A stretch of DNA of 64,000 nt from DATFVJ01 sp963851085 (GTDB lineage: Bacteria; Actinomycetota; Actinomycetes; Streptosporangiales; Streptosporangiaceae), in assembly GCA_963851085.1 (NCBI GenBank), contig CAWKNX010000003.1:186001-250000 (forward strand), in the 5' to 3' direction. A model generated the notes under the pieces. The model was not told the origin of the DNA. It searched no databases and saw only the letters and a program-made list of their open reading frames with translations. The stretch's first letter is position 1; every line of letters begins with the position of its first letter. The translations under genes and the position numbers were made by a program. Positions 35,125 through 42,144 of the stretch are shown here, piece by piece.

Positions 35125-35934
35125 ATGAACCTCCAGCAGATTGGTGTGGGCCACCCCCGGATCCGCCAAGTTATGTCCATCCAGAAGAATTCAGCGCCTA
35201 ATCCGCACAGGTTGTTCATCGCTGAAGGGCTCTGGGCGCACAACCTCCTGCTCAAGAACGGCACGTCGATAGATGCTTTCTTCTGGTGCCCGGAGGCCGC
35301 CTACGGAGACGAGGCGCGGATGCGTGCCGAACAGGTCGCGGCGGTGTCCCGCTCCGCTTACCAGGTTTCCGCCAAGACACTTGAGCGCATCTCGGAGCGG
35401 GACAAGCCGGACGGGCTGCTGTCACTCGCGCGGCTAAGGCAGTGGACACCTGACGACGTCGAATTCGGGCCGTCGGCGCTGGTCATGGTGGCCGACGGCA
35501 TGGAGATCCCTGGCAACCTCGGCACGCTGATCCGCACCGCCGACGCCTGCCGCACCGACTGCATCGTGCTGACGAACCGCCGGACCCGCCTCACCCATCC
35601 GAAAGTCTTCCGGGCGAGCCAGGGCATGGTGCTGACCGTGCCGATCATCGAATTCGAGCGGCCGGAAGACGCGGCCGGCTGGCTTCGCGACTGCCGTTTT
35701 GACATTTACCTGGCGGATACCGACGAGGCCAGGAACTACCGCACGTTCCGCTACGGCGGCCGGCGCACCGCGTTCGTGCTCGGCGCCGAGCGGTACGGCA
35801 TCCCGAAGGCGTGGTACCAGCCGGAGGCCAAGCGTGTGTTCGTGCCCATGCTCGGTTCCGCCGACTCGCTCAATGTTTCCGTCTCGGCCGCGGTTCTCCT
35901 CTACGAGGCCCGCGCGCAGCAGGAGAACTGGTAG
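35125..35934 (+). CDS. SpoU/TrmH-family RNA methyltransferase (second, divergent)
   Basis: A 269-residue SpoU-class methyltransferase with the same layout as its divergent neighbour: NPHRLFIAEGLWAHNLLLKN (substrate domain), IPGNLGTLIRTADAC (motif I), LGAERYGIP (motif II) and LGSADSLNVSVSAAVLLYE (motif III). The two share only the family core, so they are old paralogues rather than a recent duplication. Thiostrepton-type resistance methyltransferases belong to the same branch, but nothing here indicates antibiotic resistance. Confidence 0.92.
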   Translation: MNLQQIGVGHPRIRQVMSIQKNSAPNPHRLFIAEGLWAHNLLLKNGTSIDAFFWCPEAAYGDEARMRAEQVAAVSRSAYQVSAKTLERISERDKPDGLLSLARLRQWTPDDVEFGPSALVMVADGMEIPGNLGTLIRTADACRTDCIVLTNRRTRLTHPKVFRASQGMVLTVPIIEFERPEDAAGWLRDCRFDIYLADTDEARNYRTFRYGGRRTAFVLGAERYGIPKAWYQPEAKRVFVPMLGSADSLNVSVSAAVLLYEARAQQENW

Positions 35935-35990
35935 GAAGGCTGGCCGGGCAACCGCCGGCCTGGCCACTTGTCGGCCGGCGCGGGCAGCGC

Positions 35991-38150
35991 TCAGGCCGTC
36001 GATGAGGGGTCGCGGCCGGCGTCGCCGAGGGTGTCGATGATCCACGCGGTGACGAGGGCTTCCTCGTTCCATGCCGCGTAACGTCCGCTCGGACCGGCGT
36101 GTCCCGCGTCCATCTGGGTCTTCAGCAGGAATGGCCCACCGCGTGCCTGCCCGCGGAGCCTGGCGATCCACTTGGCGGGTTCGTGGTAGAGCACGCGGGT
36201 GTCGTTCAAGCTGGCCATGGCGAGTACCGGCGGGTAGCGCGAAGCGGTGACGTTCTCATAGGGGGTGTAACTCTTCATGTACGCGTAGCTGGCCGGGTCG
36301 TGCAGCGGATCGCCCCATTCTTCCCACTCGGCGACGGTCAGCGGCAGGTCCGGGTTGAGCATCGTGGTCAGCGCGTCGACGAAGGGCACCTGGGCGACGA
36401 TGCCGCCGAATGCCGTGGGTGCGAGGTTGACGGCGGCGCCGACAAGCAGCCCGCCCGCCGACCCGCCACGTGCGAAGAGCCTGGCGGGCGAGGTCCAGCC
36501 CTCCGCCGCGAGGTGCTCCGCTGCCGCGACGAAATCGGTGAACGTGTTGCGCTTGGCCAGCAGCTTGCCGTCTTCGTACCAGCGCCGCCCCAGCTCACCA
36601 CCGCCGCGCACATGGGCGATCGCCATCACGAATCCGCGGTCGAGCAGGGACAGCCGGGGTATGGAGAACGCCGGATCGATGCTCGCCTCGTAGCTGCCGT
36701 AGCCGTAGAGCACGCAGGGCGCGCTGCCGTCACGCGGGGTGTCCCTGTGGCAGACGAGCGAGATCGGCACCCTGGTGCCGTCAGGTGCGACCGCCCACTC
36801 GCGGCGCTGCGCGAACGCGTCCGGGTCATACGGTGCCTGACCCGGCAGCGTGCGGACGGGGGTGCGCTTGAGCAGGGTCAGCGCTGCGGTAGCGAGATCA
36901 CACTGATACACCGACTGCGGGGTGACCAGTGAGGTGTACCGCAGCCGGTAGGTGTCACTCTCGTATTCTGGGTTGGCCGCCGGGGCGGCGGTGTAGAGCG
37001 TTTCTGTGAAGGTGACGTCCCGCGCGGCCCCGGCGGCGTCGATGATCCTCAGGCCGGTCAGGCCGTCGCGGCGGAAATGCACGACGATGTGATCGGCGAA
37101 CGCGTCGGCGCCGAGCAGGCGGGTATCCGCGCGATGGGCGATCAGGGGTGTCCAGGCGGCCGGCTCGGCCGGTTCTGCGGTGGCGAGCTCGAAGTTCTCC
37201 GCGCCGTCATTGTGCAGGACGATCAGGCGGTCCCCGCCCCCGGCGAGCCTTTGGTGGCCGACCCGGTACTCGATGCCCTGACGGCGCGGTGCCACCACGG
37301 TGAACTCACCGGCGGGGTCGGCCGCGTCTATGAACCGCGCCTCGCTCGTCACCGCGCTGTGGGAGGTGATCAAGAGGTAGCGGTGGCTGCGGGTCAGCTC
37401 GACCGAGACAGAAAACCGCCGGTCAGCCTCCTCGTACACGACCACGTCGGCCGCGGCCGCGGTGCCCATGGTGTGCCGCCACACCCGGTAGGGACGCCAC
37501 GCCTCGTCGACGGTGACGTAGAAGAAGGCAGCGGCGTCCGCCGACCACGCGCCGCCGTAGAACACGTTCGGGATCTCGTCGGCGAGCAGTTCACCGGTCA
37601 CCAGATCCTTGACACGGAGCGTGTAGCGCTCGTCGCCGGTGAAATCGGTCGAGTAAGCGAGCAGCCCACCGCCGGGGCTGACGTCGAACGTGCCGACGGC
37701 GAAGAACGCTGATCCGGCGGCGGCCTCGTTGCCGTCGAGCAGCACCTCTTCGCCGGGCAGCGGCTCGCCGCTGCCCGGCTGCGGCGGGAGCTTCTCGCCC
37801 GGCGCCGCAGCAGTGCGGCAGCGTATGGGGTACTGCTGGCCCTCGACCGTCCGTGAGTAGTACCACCATCCGCCCTCGCGGACAGGAACCGACAGATCCG
37901 TCTCTTTCGTGCGCCCCTTGATCTCGGCGAAAATCGTCTCGCGCAGCCCCGCGAGGTGCGCGGTCGCCGCGTCTGTGTAGGCGTTCTCGGCCGTCAGGTA
38001 GGCGACGGTAGCGGCGTCGGACGGATCAGCCAGCCACGCATACGGGTCGATCACCGTGTCACCGTGATGGCTGCGCCGGGCCGGTATCTGTTTCGCCACC
38101 GGCGCCGCAAGGCCCGGACCTGCCACATCCTGCCGCGTTTCACCTGTCAC
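35991..38150 (-). CDS. ptrB: Oligopeptidase B (prolyl oligopeptidase family, S9A)
   Basis: A 719-residue cytosolic serine peptidase. The N-terminal seven-bladed propeller begins at DPYAWLADPSD. The catalytic domain contains RGFVMAIAHVRGGGELGRRW, the nucleophile in ARGGSAGGLLVG, the Asp in SLNDTRVLYHEPAK and the His in DAGHAGPSG. Acidic residues in the catalytic domain and lack of a prolyl-oligopeptidase-specific pocket favour oligopeptidase B (cleaves after Lys/Arg). Length is normal. It converges with the second SpoU gene (gap 56 bp). Confidence 0.93.
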   Translation of the reverse strand: MTGETRQDVAGPGLAAPVAKQIPARRSHHGDTVIDPYAWLADPSDAATVAYLTAENAYTDAATAHLAGLRETIFAEIKGRTKETDLSVPVREGGWWYYSRTVEGQQYPIRCRTAAAPGEKLPPQPGSGEPLPGEEVLLDGNEAAAGSAFFAVGTFDVSPGGGLLAYSTDFTGDERYTLRVKDLVTGELLADEIPNVFYGGAWSADAAAFFYVTVDEAWRPYRVWRHTMGTAAAADVVVYEEADRRFSVSVELTRSHRYLLITSHSAVTSEARFIDAADPAGEFTVVAPRRQGIEYRVGHQRLAGGGDRLIVLHNDGAENFELATAEPAEPAAWTPLIAHRADTRLLGADAFADHIVVHFRRDGLTGLRIIDAAGAARDVTFTETLYTAAPAANPEYESDTYRLRYTSLVTPQSVYQCDLATAALTLLKRTPVRTLPGQAPYDPDAFAQRREWAVAPDGTRVPISLVCHRDTPRDGSAPCVLYGYGSYEASIDPAFSIPRLSLLDRGFVMAIAHVRGGGELGRRWYEDGKLLAKRNTFTDFVAAAEHLAAEGWTSPARLFARGGSAGGLLVGAAVNLAPTAFGGIVAQVPFVDALTTMLNPDLPLTVAEWEEWGDPLHDPASYAYMKSYTPYENVTASRYPPVLAMASLNDTRVLYHEPAKWIARLRGQARGGPFLLKTQMDAGHAGPSGRYAAWNEEALVTAWIIDTLGDAGRDPSSTA

Positions 38151-38390
38151 GTTCGCCGAGTCTATGGCCAGTGCCGCCTGCCCGCCCCGCCCGTGGGTGC
38201 CAGGCCACGGGTGCGGAGCCGGGCGGGCGGGACACGCGCAGCGCAGCCTAAGACTGTATTGCCCCGGGGGGGCTCCACCCCACGGATCCCCCCGCCTGTG
38301 GTAGTGGCAGCTCGCTGCTGGGTGGGCATCGGCCGATTCGGGTCAGGACAATGATCCCGAACGGCTGCGCGGTAGATCCACCGACCCGGC

Positions 38391-38414
38391 CAGCCACCCA
38401 GCCACCCAGCCACC
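38391..38414. repeat. 8-bp tandem repeat, three copies
   Basis: Three copies of CAGCCACC, then a partial fourth, in the 340-bp divergent region between oligopeptidase B and the GNAT gene. The rest of the region shows a C/G-run (CCCCGGGGGGG near 38262) and no gene I can support. Confidence 0.7.
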
Positions 38415-38492
38415 CACCTCGCGGCACGGGCCCATTCGGCGGGCCGAACGTGCCTGCTCCCGGCGACGCCATCGGGCGGCCAAAATGAGCCC

Positions 38493-38942
38493 GTGGCTGT
38501 CGCTCCGATTGTGGTCAGGGAGGCTGCCCGCGGCGACGCGAGCGCGCTGTCGCGTCTGGCGGCAGAACTCGCGACGTCGTTCCCGTTTTCGCGTGCGGCT
38601 TTCGATGCCGCGTTCAGCGCGCTCCGCACGGCTGGCGACGCCTGCCTGCTTGTCGCGGCGCAGGGTGACCGGTTGCGCGGATATCTGCTCGGATTCGACC
38701 ACGAGACCTTTTTCGCGAACGGGCGCGTGGCCTGGGTCGAGGAACTCATGGTCGAAAGCGGTCATCGCCGGGCGGGAATCGGCCGCGCCCTGATGGAAGA
38801 GTTCGAGCGCCGGTCTGCCGCGCGTGGCTGCAAGCTGATCGCCCTCGCCACCCGGCGGGCGGCCCCGTTCTACCGCGCTATCGGCTACCAGGAGTCGGCG
38901 GCCTACTTACGCAAAATGCTGTCAGCGGGAACGCGCGAGTGA
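38493..38942 (+). CDS. GNAT N-acetyltransferase
   Basis: A 149-residue GCN5-related N-acetyltransferase. The acetyl-CoA pyrophosphate loop is VESGHRRAGIGRALMEEFER (motif A, R/Q-x-x-G-x-G/A), and motif B follows with LIALATRRAAPFYRAIGYQE. The protein begins at GTG 38493; there is no clear ribosome site. The acceptor is unknown. Confidence 0.9.
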   Translation: MAVAPIVVREAARGDASALSRLAAELATSFPFSRAAFDAAFSALRTAGDACLLVAAQGDRLRGYLLGFDHETFFANGRVAWVEELMVESGHRRAGIGRALMEEFERRSAARGCKLIALATRRAAPFYRAIGYQESAAYLRKMLSAGTRE

Positions 38943-39048
38943 GTGCGTCCGCGCGGGCCTCATGGCAGGGATCGCTACCGTGAACGCCATCGATCCCGAC
39001 TGGAGCGGCGAGAACCTTTCCTGGGTGGCCTGCCGGGGTGGCCGCGGT

Positions 39049-39690
39049 TCAGCGCTCGGCGGCGAGCAGGCCGGCCAAGGCGATCAGGACGCCACCGGTG
39101 ACGCGGTCGGTCCACCTCTTGGCCCGCTGGTAGCCCCTGGTGACGGGAGCCAGCGAGAACACGCATGCGGCGATCGAGTACCAGACCGCGGCGATGGCCA
39201 CGACAAGCCCGATCGCGGCCGCTCGCGCCCACAATGGGGTATCCAAGGGCAGGACCGCCGCGAACAGGCTGCTCCAGAAGACGGCGGCCTTGGGATTACC
39301 CAGGTCCGCGAGAAGCCCGGCCCGCCATGCCGGTCCTACCGGGGACCGGCCGGGATCGGGCCGGGCATCGGGCCGGGCATCGGGCCGGGCATCGGGCAGC
39401 GGCAGGCGGGCGTGGACGATCATGTGGATACCCAGCCACGCCAGGTAGCCGACGCCGAGCCAGCGCACCACCTGCGCGATCCACCGGTAGTGCGCGAACA
39501 CCGCGGCCAGTCCCATGGCGCTCATCGACGCCCAGATCGTCGTGCCCACCACGATCCCGGCCGCGGCGGCCAGACCCGCCCGGCGTGAACGCGCGGCCCG
39601 CGAGATCGTTACCACGAAGTCGGGGCCGGGGCTGATGACCACGACCGCCCACACCGCGGCCAGCGCCGCCAGACGAGGCAAATAGGGCAC
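39049..39690 (-). CDS. LysE/RhtB-family amino-acid exporter
   Basis: A 213-residue membrane protein with about five to six helices and the family's N-terminal VVVISPGPDFVVTISRAARS (LysE motif). It exports amino acids or related metabolites across the cytoplasmic membrane. The cytoplasmic loop contains P-D-A-R repeated three times, encoded by three perfect 12-bp tandem copies at 39361-39396, an in-frame minisatellite expansion. ATG/GTG 39690 is the start. Confidence 0.9.
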   Translation of the reverse strand: MPYLPRLAALAAVWAVVVISPGPDFVVTISRAARSRRAGLAAAAGIVVGTTIWASMSAMGLAAVFAHYRWIAQVVRWLGVGYLAWLGIHMIVHARLPLPDARPDARPDARPDPGRSPVGPAWRAGLLADLGNPKAAVFWSSLFAAVLPLDTPLWARAAAIGLVVAIAAVWYSIAACVFSLAPVTRGYQRAKRWTDRVTGGVLIALAGLLAAER

Positions 39691-39848
39691 GCTGCATCCT
39701 CAGGGGTCAGCCCGACGCGGCCGTGCCGCACGCAGGCCACAGCGCATCGCGCTGGCCCTGCGCGCAAGGCGGCGCGCGGCCGTCCGACCCAGGCGCCCAG
39801 GGTCCGGACGCCAGGGCCCGGGCGCGCGACGGTTCCTGCCCGGAGCGG

Positions 39849-40019
39849 TTACTGGGAAGAGACGCTGAGGGCTTCGGGATGCGCACGGCGGTAGTGCTCG
39901 GTCAAGACGGAACTGGCTTGGCCGGGCCGGTACGCGAGGGTGCGCTTGCAGATCTCGCAGCGCGTGACCGGAAGACGCGTGATGGTGACAGGGAAGCGGG
40001 GAGAATTTGACTTACTCAT
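39849..40019 (-). CDS. Small zinc-finger-like protein, 56 residues
   Basis: ATG 40019 opens a 56-codon frame to TAA 39849, preceded by AGGAG (very close, two bases from the ATG). The product is MSKSNSPRFPVTITRLPVTR, then CEICKRTLAYRPGQASSVL, TEHYRRAHPEAL. C-x2-C followed by H-x4-H at 22-residue distance is a C2H2-like zinc-binding arrangement of the type found in small actinobacterial DNA- or RNA-associated proteins. The gene sits in an 850-bp region otherwise without genes. The composition is protein-like, but conservation is not tested. Confidence 0.6.
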   Translation of the reverse strand: MSKSNSPRFPVTITRLPVTRCEICKRTLAYRPGQASSVLTEHYRRAHPEALSVSSQ

Positions 40020-40223
40020 CGCTCCTAATCATGCCATGCCCCGTGCGGTTAGCTGCCATTCGCCCGGCGGCGACACGCACTCTTCCGCAATCCGGGGAAC
40101 GGCGCGCGGATGACACGCCCCGATTTGCGCGTCCATGAGAGCCGTGCGGACCGTGCTTGCCCCTGTTTGCCCCGTGCTCGCCCGGGTGCTCGCGGATGCC
40201 CGCCCCGGCCTGGTCCTACCGGA

Positions 40224-40273
40224 CCGTGGATGTGCATTGCGGGTCGCGGGCGACCCGCAATGCACATCCACGG
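40224..40273. repeat. 50-bp near-perfect inverted repeat (palindrome A)
   Basis: Two 24-bp arms that match without mismatch flank a GG centre. The ends are GTGGATGT/ACATCCAC (with CC/GG beyond) and the core is CGGGTCGC-GG-GCGACCCG. A second intergenic element at 51503-51550 has the same ends and core but a different, equally complementary middle. It lies in the gene-free region before the methyltransferase gene. As RNA it would form a very stable hairpin. Confidence 0.9.
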
Positions 40274-40417
40274 TTGCGTGCCGCCGATGTTTTCTGTGCC
40301 GGAGATCAGCGGGGTCGCCGGTGGGTGTGCTCACGGCATTCGGCCGGGCTGGGCCGCAGCGGCGTTAGACGCTGGGGCCCGGTACGCCCGGGAGCGTGGC
40401 CGCGAAAGCCGGGGCTT

Positions 40418-40470
40418 CATGATCGCGGTATTTTTTCCGCGGATACCGCGGAAAAAATACCGCGATCATG
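40418..40470. repeat. 53-bp perfect inverted repeat
   Basis: Two 25-bp arms flank the loop ATA. The arms contain CATGATCGCGGTA, then a run of six T (or A) and CCGCGG. It ends 76 bp before the GTG start of the methyltransferase gene. Because of the A/T runs inside an otherwise G+C-rich stem, RNA transcribed from either strand would make a hairpin with an internal A-U section; it could be an operator or terminator. Its sequence differs from palindrome A. Confidence 0.9.
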
Positions 40471-40545
40471 GGCTTCAGTACCCGGGCCGCCCGTGGCCGG
40501 AAATCGTGATGCCGATCCGGTGGCTGACGGGTTAGCGTTCAGCCC

Positions 40546-41340
40546 GTGGAGTTGGACGCCGAGATCCTCGCCCACTACCGGGAAGGCCGCGAGCACGCCC
40601 GCCTTTCTGCCCAGCCCTCGCTTGAGCTACTGCGGACCCAGGTCCTGCTCGAACGGTTCCTTCCGCCCCCGCCTGCCCGTGTGCTCGATGTCGGCGGCGC
40701 GAGCGGAGTGTACGCATCCTGGCTTGCTGGGCGGGGTTACCAGGTGCACCTGGTCGATCCTGTGCCGTTGCACGTCGAGCAAGCGGAGGCAACCGGCGGG
40801 TTCTCCGCCGCGCTCGGCGATGCCCGGAATCTGGCCGAGGCCGACGCAAGCTACGACGCGGTGCTGCTGCTCGGCCCGCTCTACCACCTGACCACACGAG
40901 CCGACCGCCTTCGTGCCCTGACCGAGGCGCGGCGTGTCACGCGTCCGGGCGGTGTGGTCGCGGCGGCCGCGATCTCCCGATATGCGAGCGCGATCGACGG
41001 CTTCTTCCGCGACTTCATCGACGAGCCCGGGTTCGCCGCGCTGATGGCCCAAGGCCTGCGTACCGGCCAGCACCGTAACCCCGGCCGCGAGCCGGAGTTT
41101 TTCACCACGGCCTATTTCCATGACCGTGACGGCATCGCTGGCGAAATCACTGATGCCGGGCTGAGCCTGCGTGACGTGGTGCCGGTCGAGGGCCCACTGC
41201 ACTGGGCGCCGGGCATCGGTGACCGGTTGTCCGATCCCACGCAGCGCCAGCTCATCCTCGATGTCCTGGCCGTCATGGATCGCGACCCAGCGGTGGCTGG
41301 AGCCACCGCGCACCTGCTCGCCGTCGGCGACCGCCGCTGA
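40546..41340 (+). CDS. Class I SAM-dependent methyltransferase
   Basis: A 264-residue methyltransferase with motif I VLDVGGASGVYASWLAGRG (residues 45-63), motif II acidic residue (HLVDPVPLHV), DAVLLLGPLYHL (motif IV) and RPGGVVAAAAI. It resembles ubiquinone/menaquinone-type (Methyltransf_11/25) enzymes acting on small molecules. Long inverted repeats lie just upstream. Its 3' end runs into a short C-C-G-C-tandem tract (GACCGCCGCT repeated) and the remnant EthD gene. Confidence 0.88.
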   Translation: MELDAEILAHYREGREHARLSAQPSLELLRTQVLLERFLPPPPARVLDVGGASGVYASWLAGRGYQVHLVDPVPLHVEQAEATGGFSAALGDARNLAEADASYDAVLLLGPLYHLTTRADRLRALTEARRVTRPGGVVAAAAISRYASAIDGFFRDFIDEPGFAALMAQGLRTGQHRNPGREPEFFTTAYFHDRDGIAGEITDAGLSLRDVVPVEGPLHWAPGIGDRLSDPTQRQLILDVLAVMDRDPAVAGATAHLLAVGDRR

Positions 41341-41375
41341 CCGCCGCTGACCGCCGCCGACCGCAGCTGCGCCGA

Positions 41376-41523
41376 CGTCGAGCGCCGTCACGAAGCGGCC
41401 GCTCTCGGCGCGCTGCAAGCCGGGAAGCTTGCTCACAAGCGGCACGTGGGTGCCCAGGTAGTGCTGGTCGAAGGCCTCTGGGTCGTCAGGCTGGGTGTGC
41501 AAGACCACGAGTTTGACCGGCAT
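41376..41523 (-). pseudogene. EthD-domain protein fragment
   Basis: From ATG 41523 the minus strand reads MPVKLVVLHTQPDDPEAFDQ, then HYLGTHVPLVSKLPGLQRAE and SGRFVTALD: the N-terminal half of an EthD-like dimeric ferredoxin-fold protein (usual length about 100). After about 49 residues the similarity ends at the short tandem tract at 41338-41362, and the frame continues antisense into the methyltransferase gene without a domain. The second half of the fold is missing. Confidence 0.75.
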
Positions 41524-41683
41524 GCCGGGGACGGTACCCGGCCGAGGGCGGCCATGTCAGCCTCGGTGTGGCCAGTGGGAGGTCCGCGCCGGGCGTCACC
41601 GGGTGCATGCGCCGCCGTTCATTGTTGCGCACAACGGCGCTGCAGGGCTCCGCCGACAGCGTCGGGCTGGCATCATCGAGCAT

Positions 41684-42016
41684 ATGACCGTCGTGAGGAT
41701 CAATGCGATTACAGTGCCTGCCGACAGCGGGGACGAGCTTGCCCGCCGCTTCGCCGCCCGGGCAGGTGCGGTCGACAGTCAGGACGGCTTCGAAGGCTTC
41801 GAGCTGCTCAAGCCGACCGACGAACGCACTACCTGGCTGGTAGTGACCCGGTGGCGGGACGAAGCCGCCTTCGATGCATGGCTGCGCTCACCCGCGTTCG
41901 GGCACGGCCACCGCTCTGCGGCCGAACGAAGCGGCGGCGAATCGCCCGCCCCGGTCGGTGTGCGCAGTGAACTGTGGTCCTACGAGGTCGCTGGCGGCTC
42001 GGCCGGGCAGGACTGA
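41684..42016 (+). CDS. Heme-degrading monooxygenase, MhuD/ABM family
   Basis: A 110-residue antibiotic-biosynthesis-monooxygenase fold protein. It resembles mycobacterial MhuD: N-terminal MTVVRINAITVP places an Asn at position 7, and W66 falls in AAFDAWLRSPAFGHGHRS, with His74 and His76 near the place of the heme-ligand His. MhuD degrades heme to release iron. If this function is shared, it acts in iron scavenging; no heme-uptake genes are adjacent. The start is ATG 41684; the longer open frame lacks similarity. Confidence 0.85.
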   Translation: MTVVRINAITVPADSGDELARRFAARAGAVDSQDGFEGFELLKPTDERTTWLVVTRWRDEAAFDAWLRSPAFGHGHRSAAERSGGESPAPVGVRSELWSYEVAGGSAGQD

Positions 42017-42144
42017 TGCCCACGATTATCCCGGCCGGGCGCGGGCCGTCGAAGCCAAGCAGCGCCGGAGCATTTGGGCAAATCGTCACCAAAGGTGAGA
42101 CACTGCACTAGCGTGGGGGCGGCGATACGGCGGGCTAACGAAAA

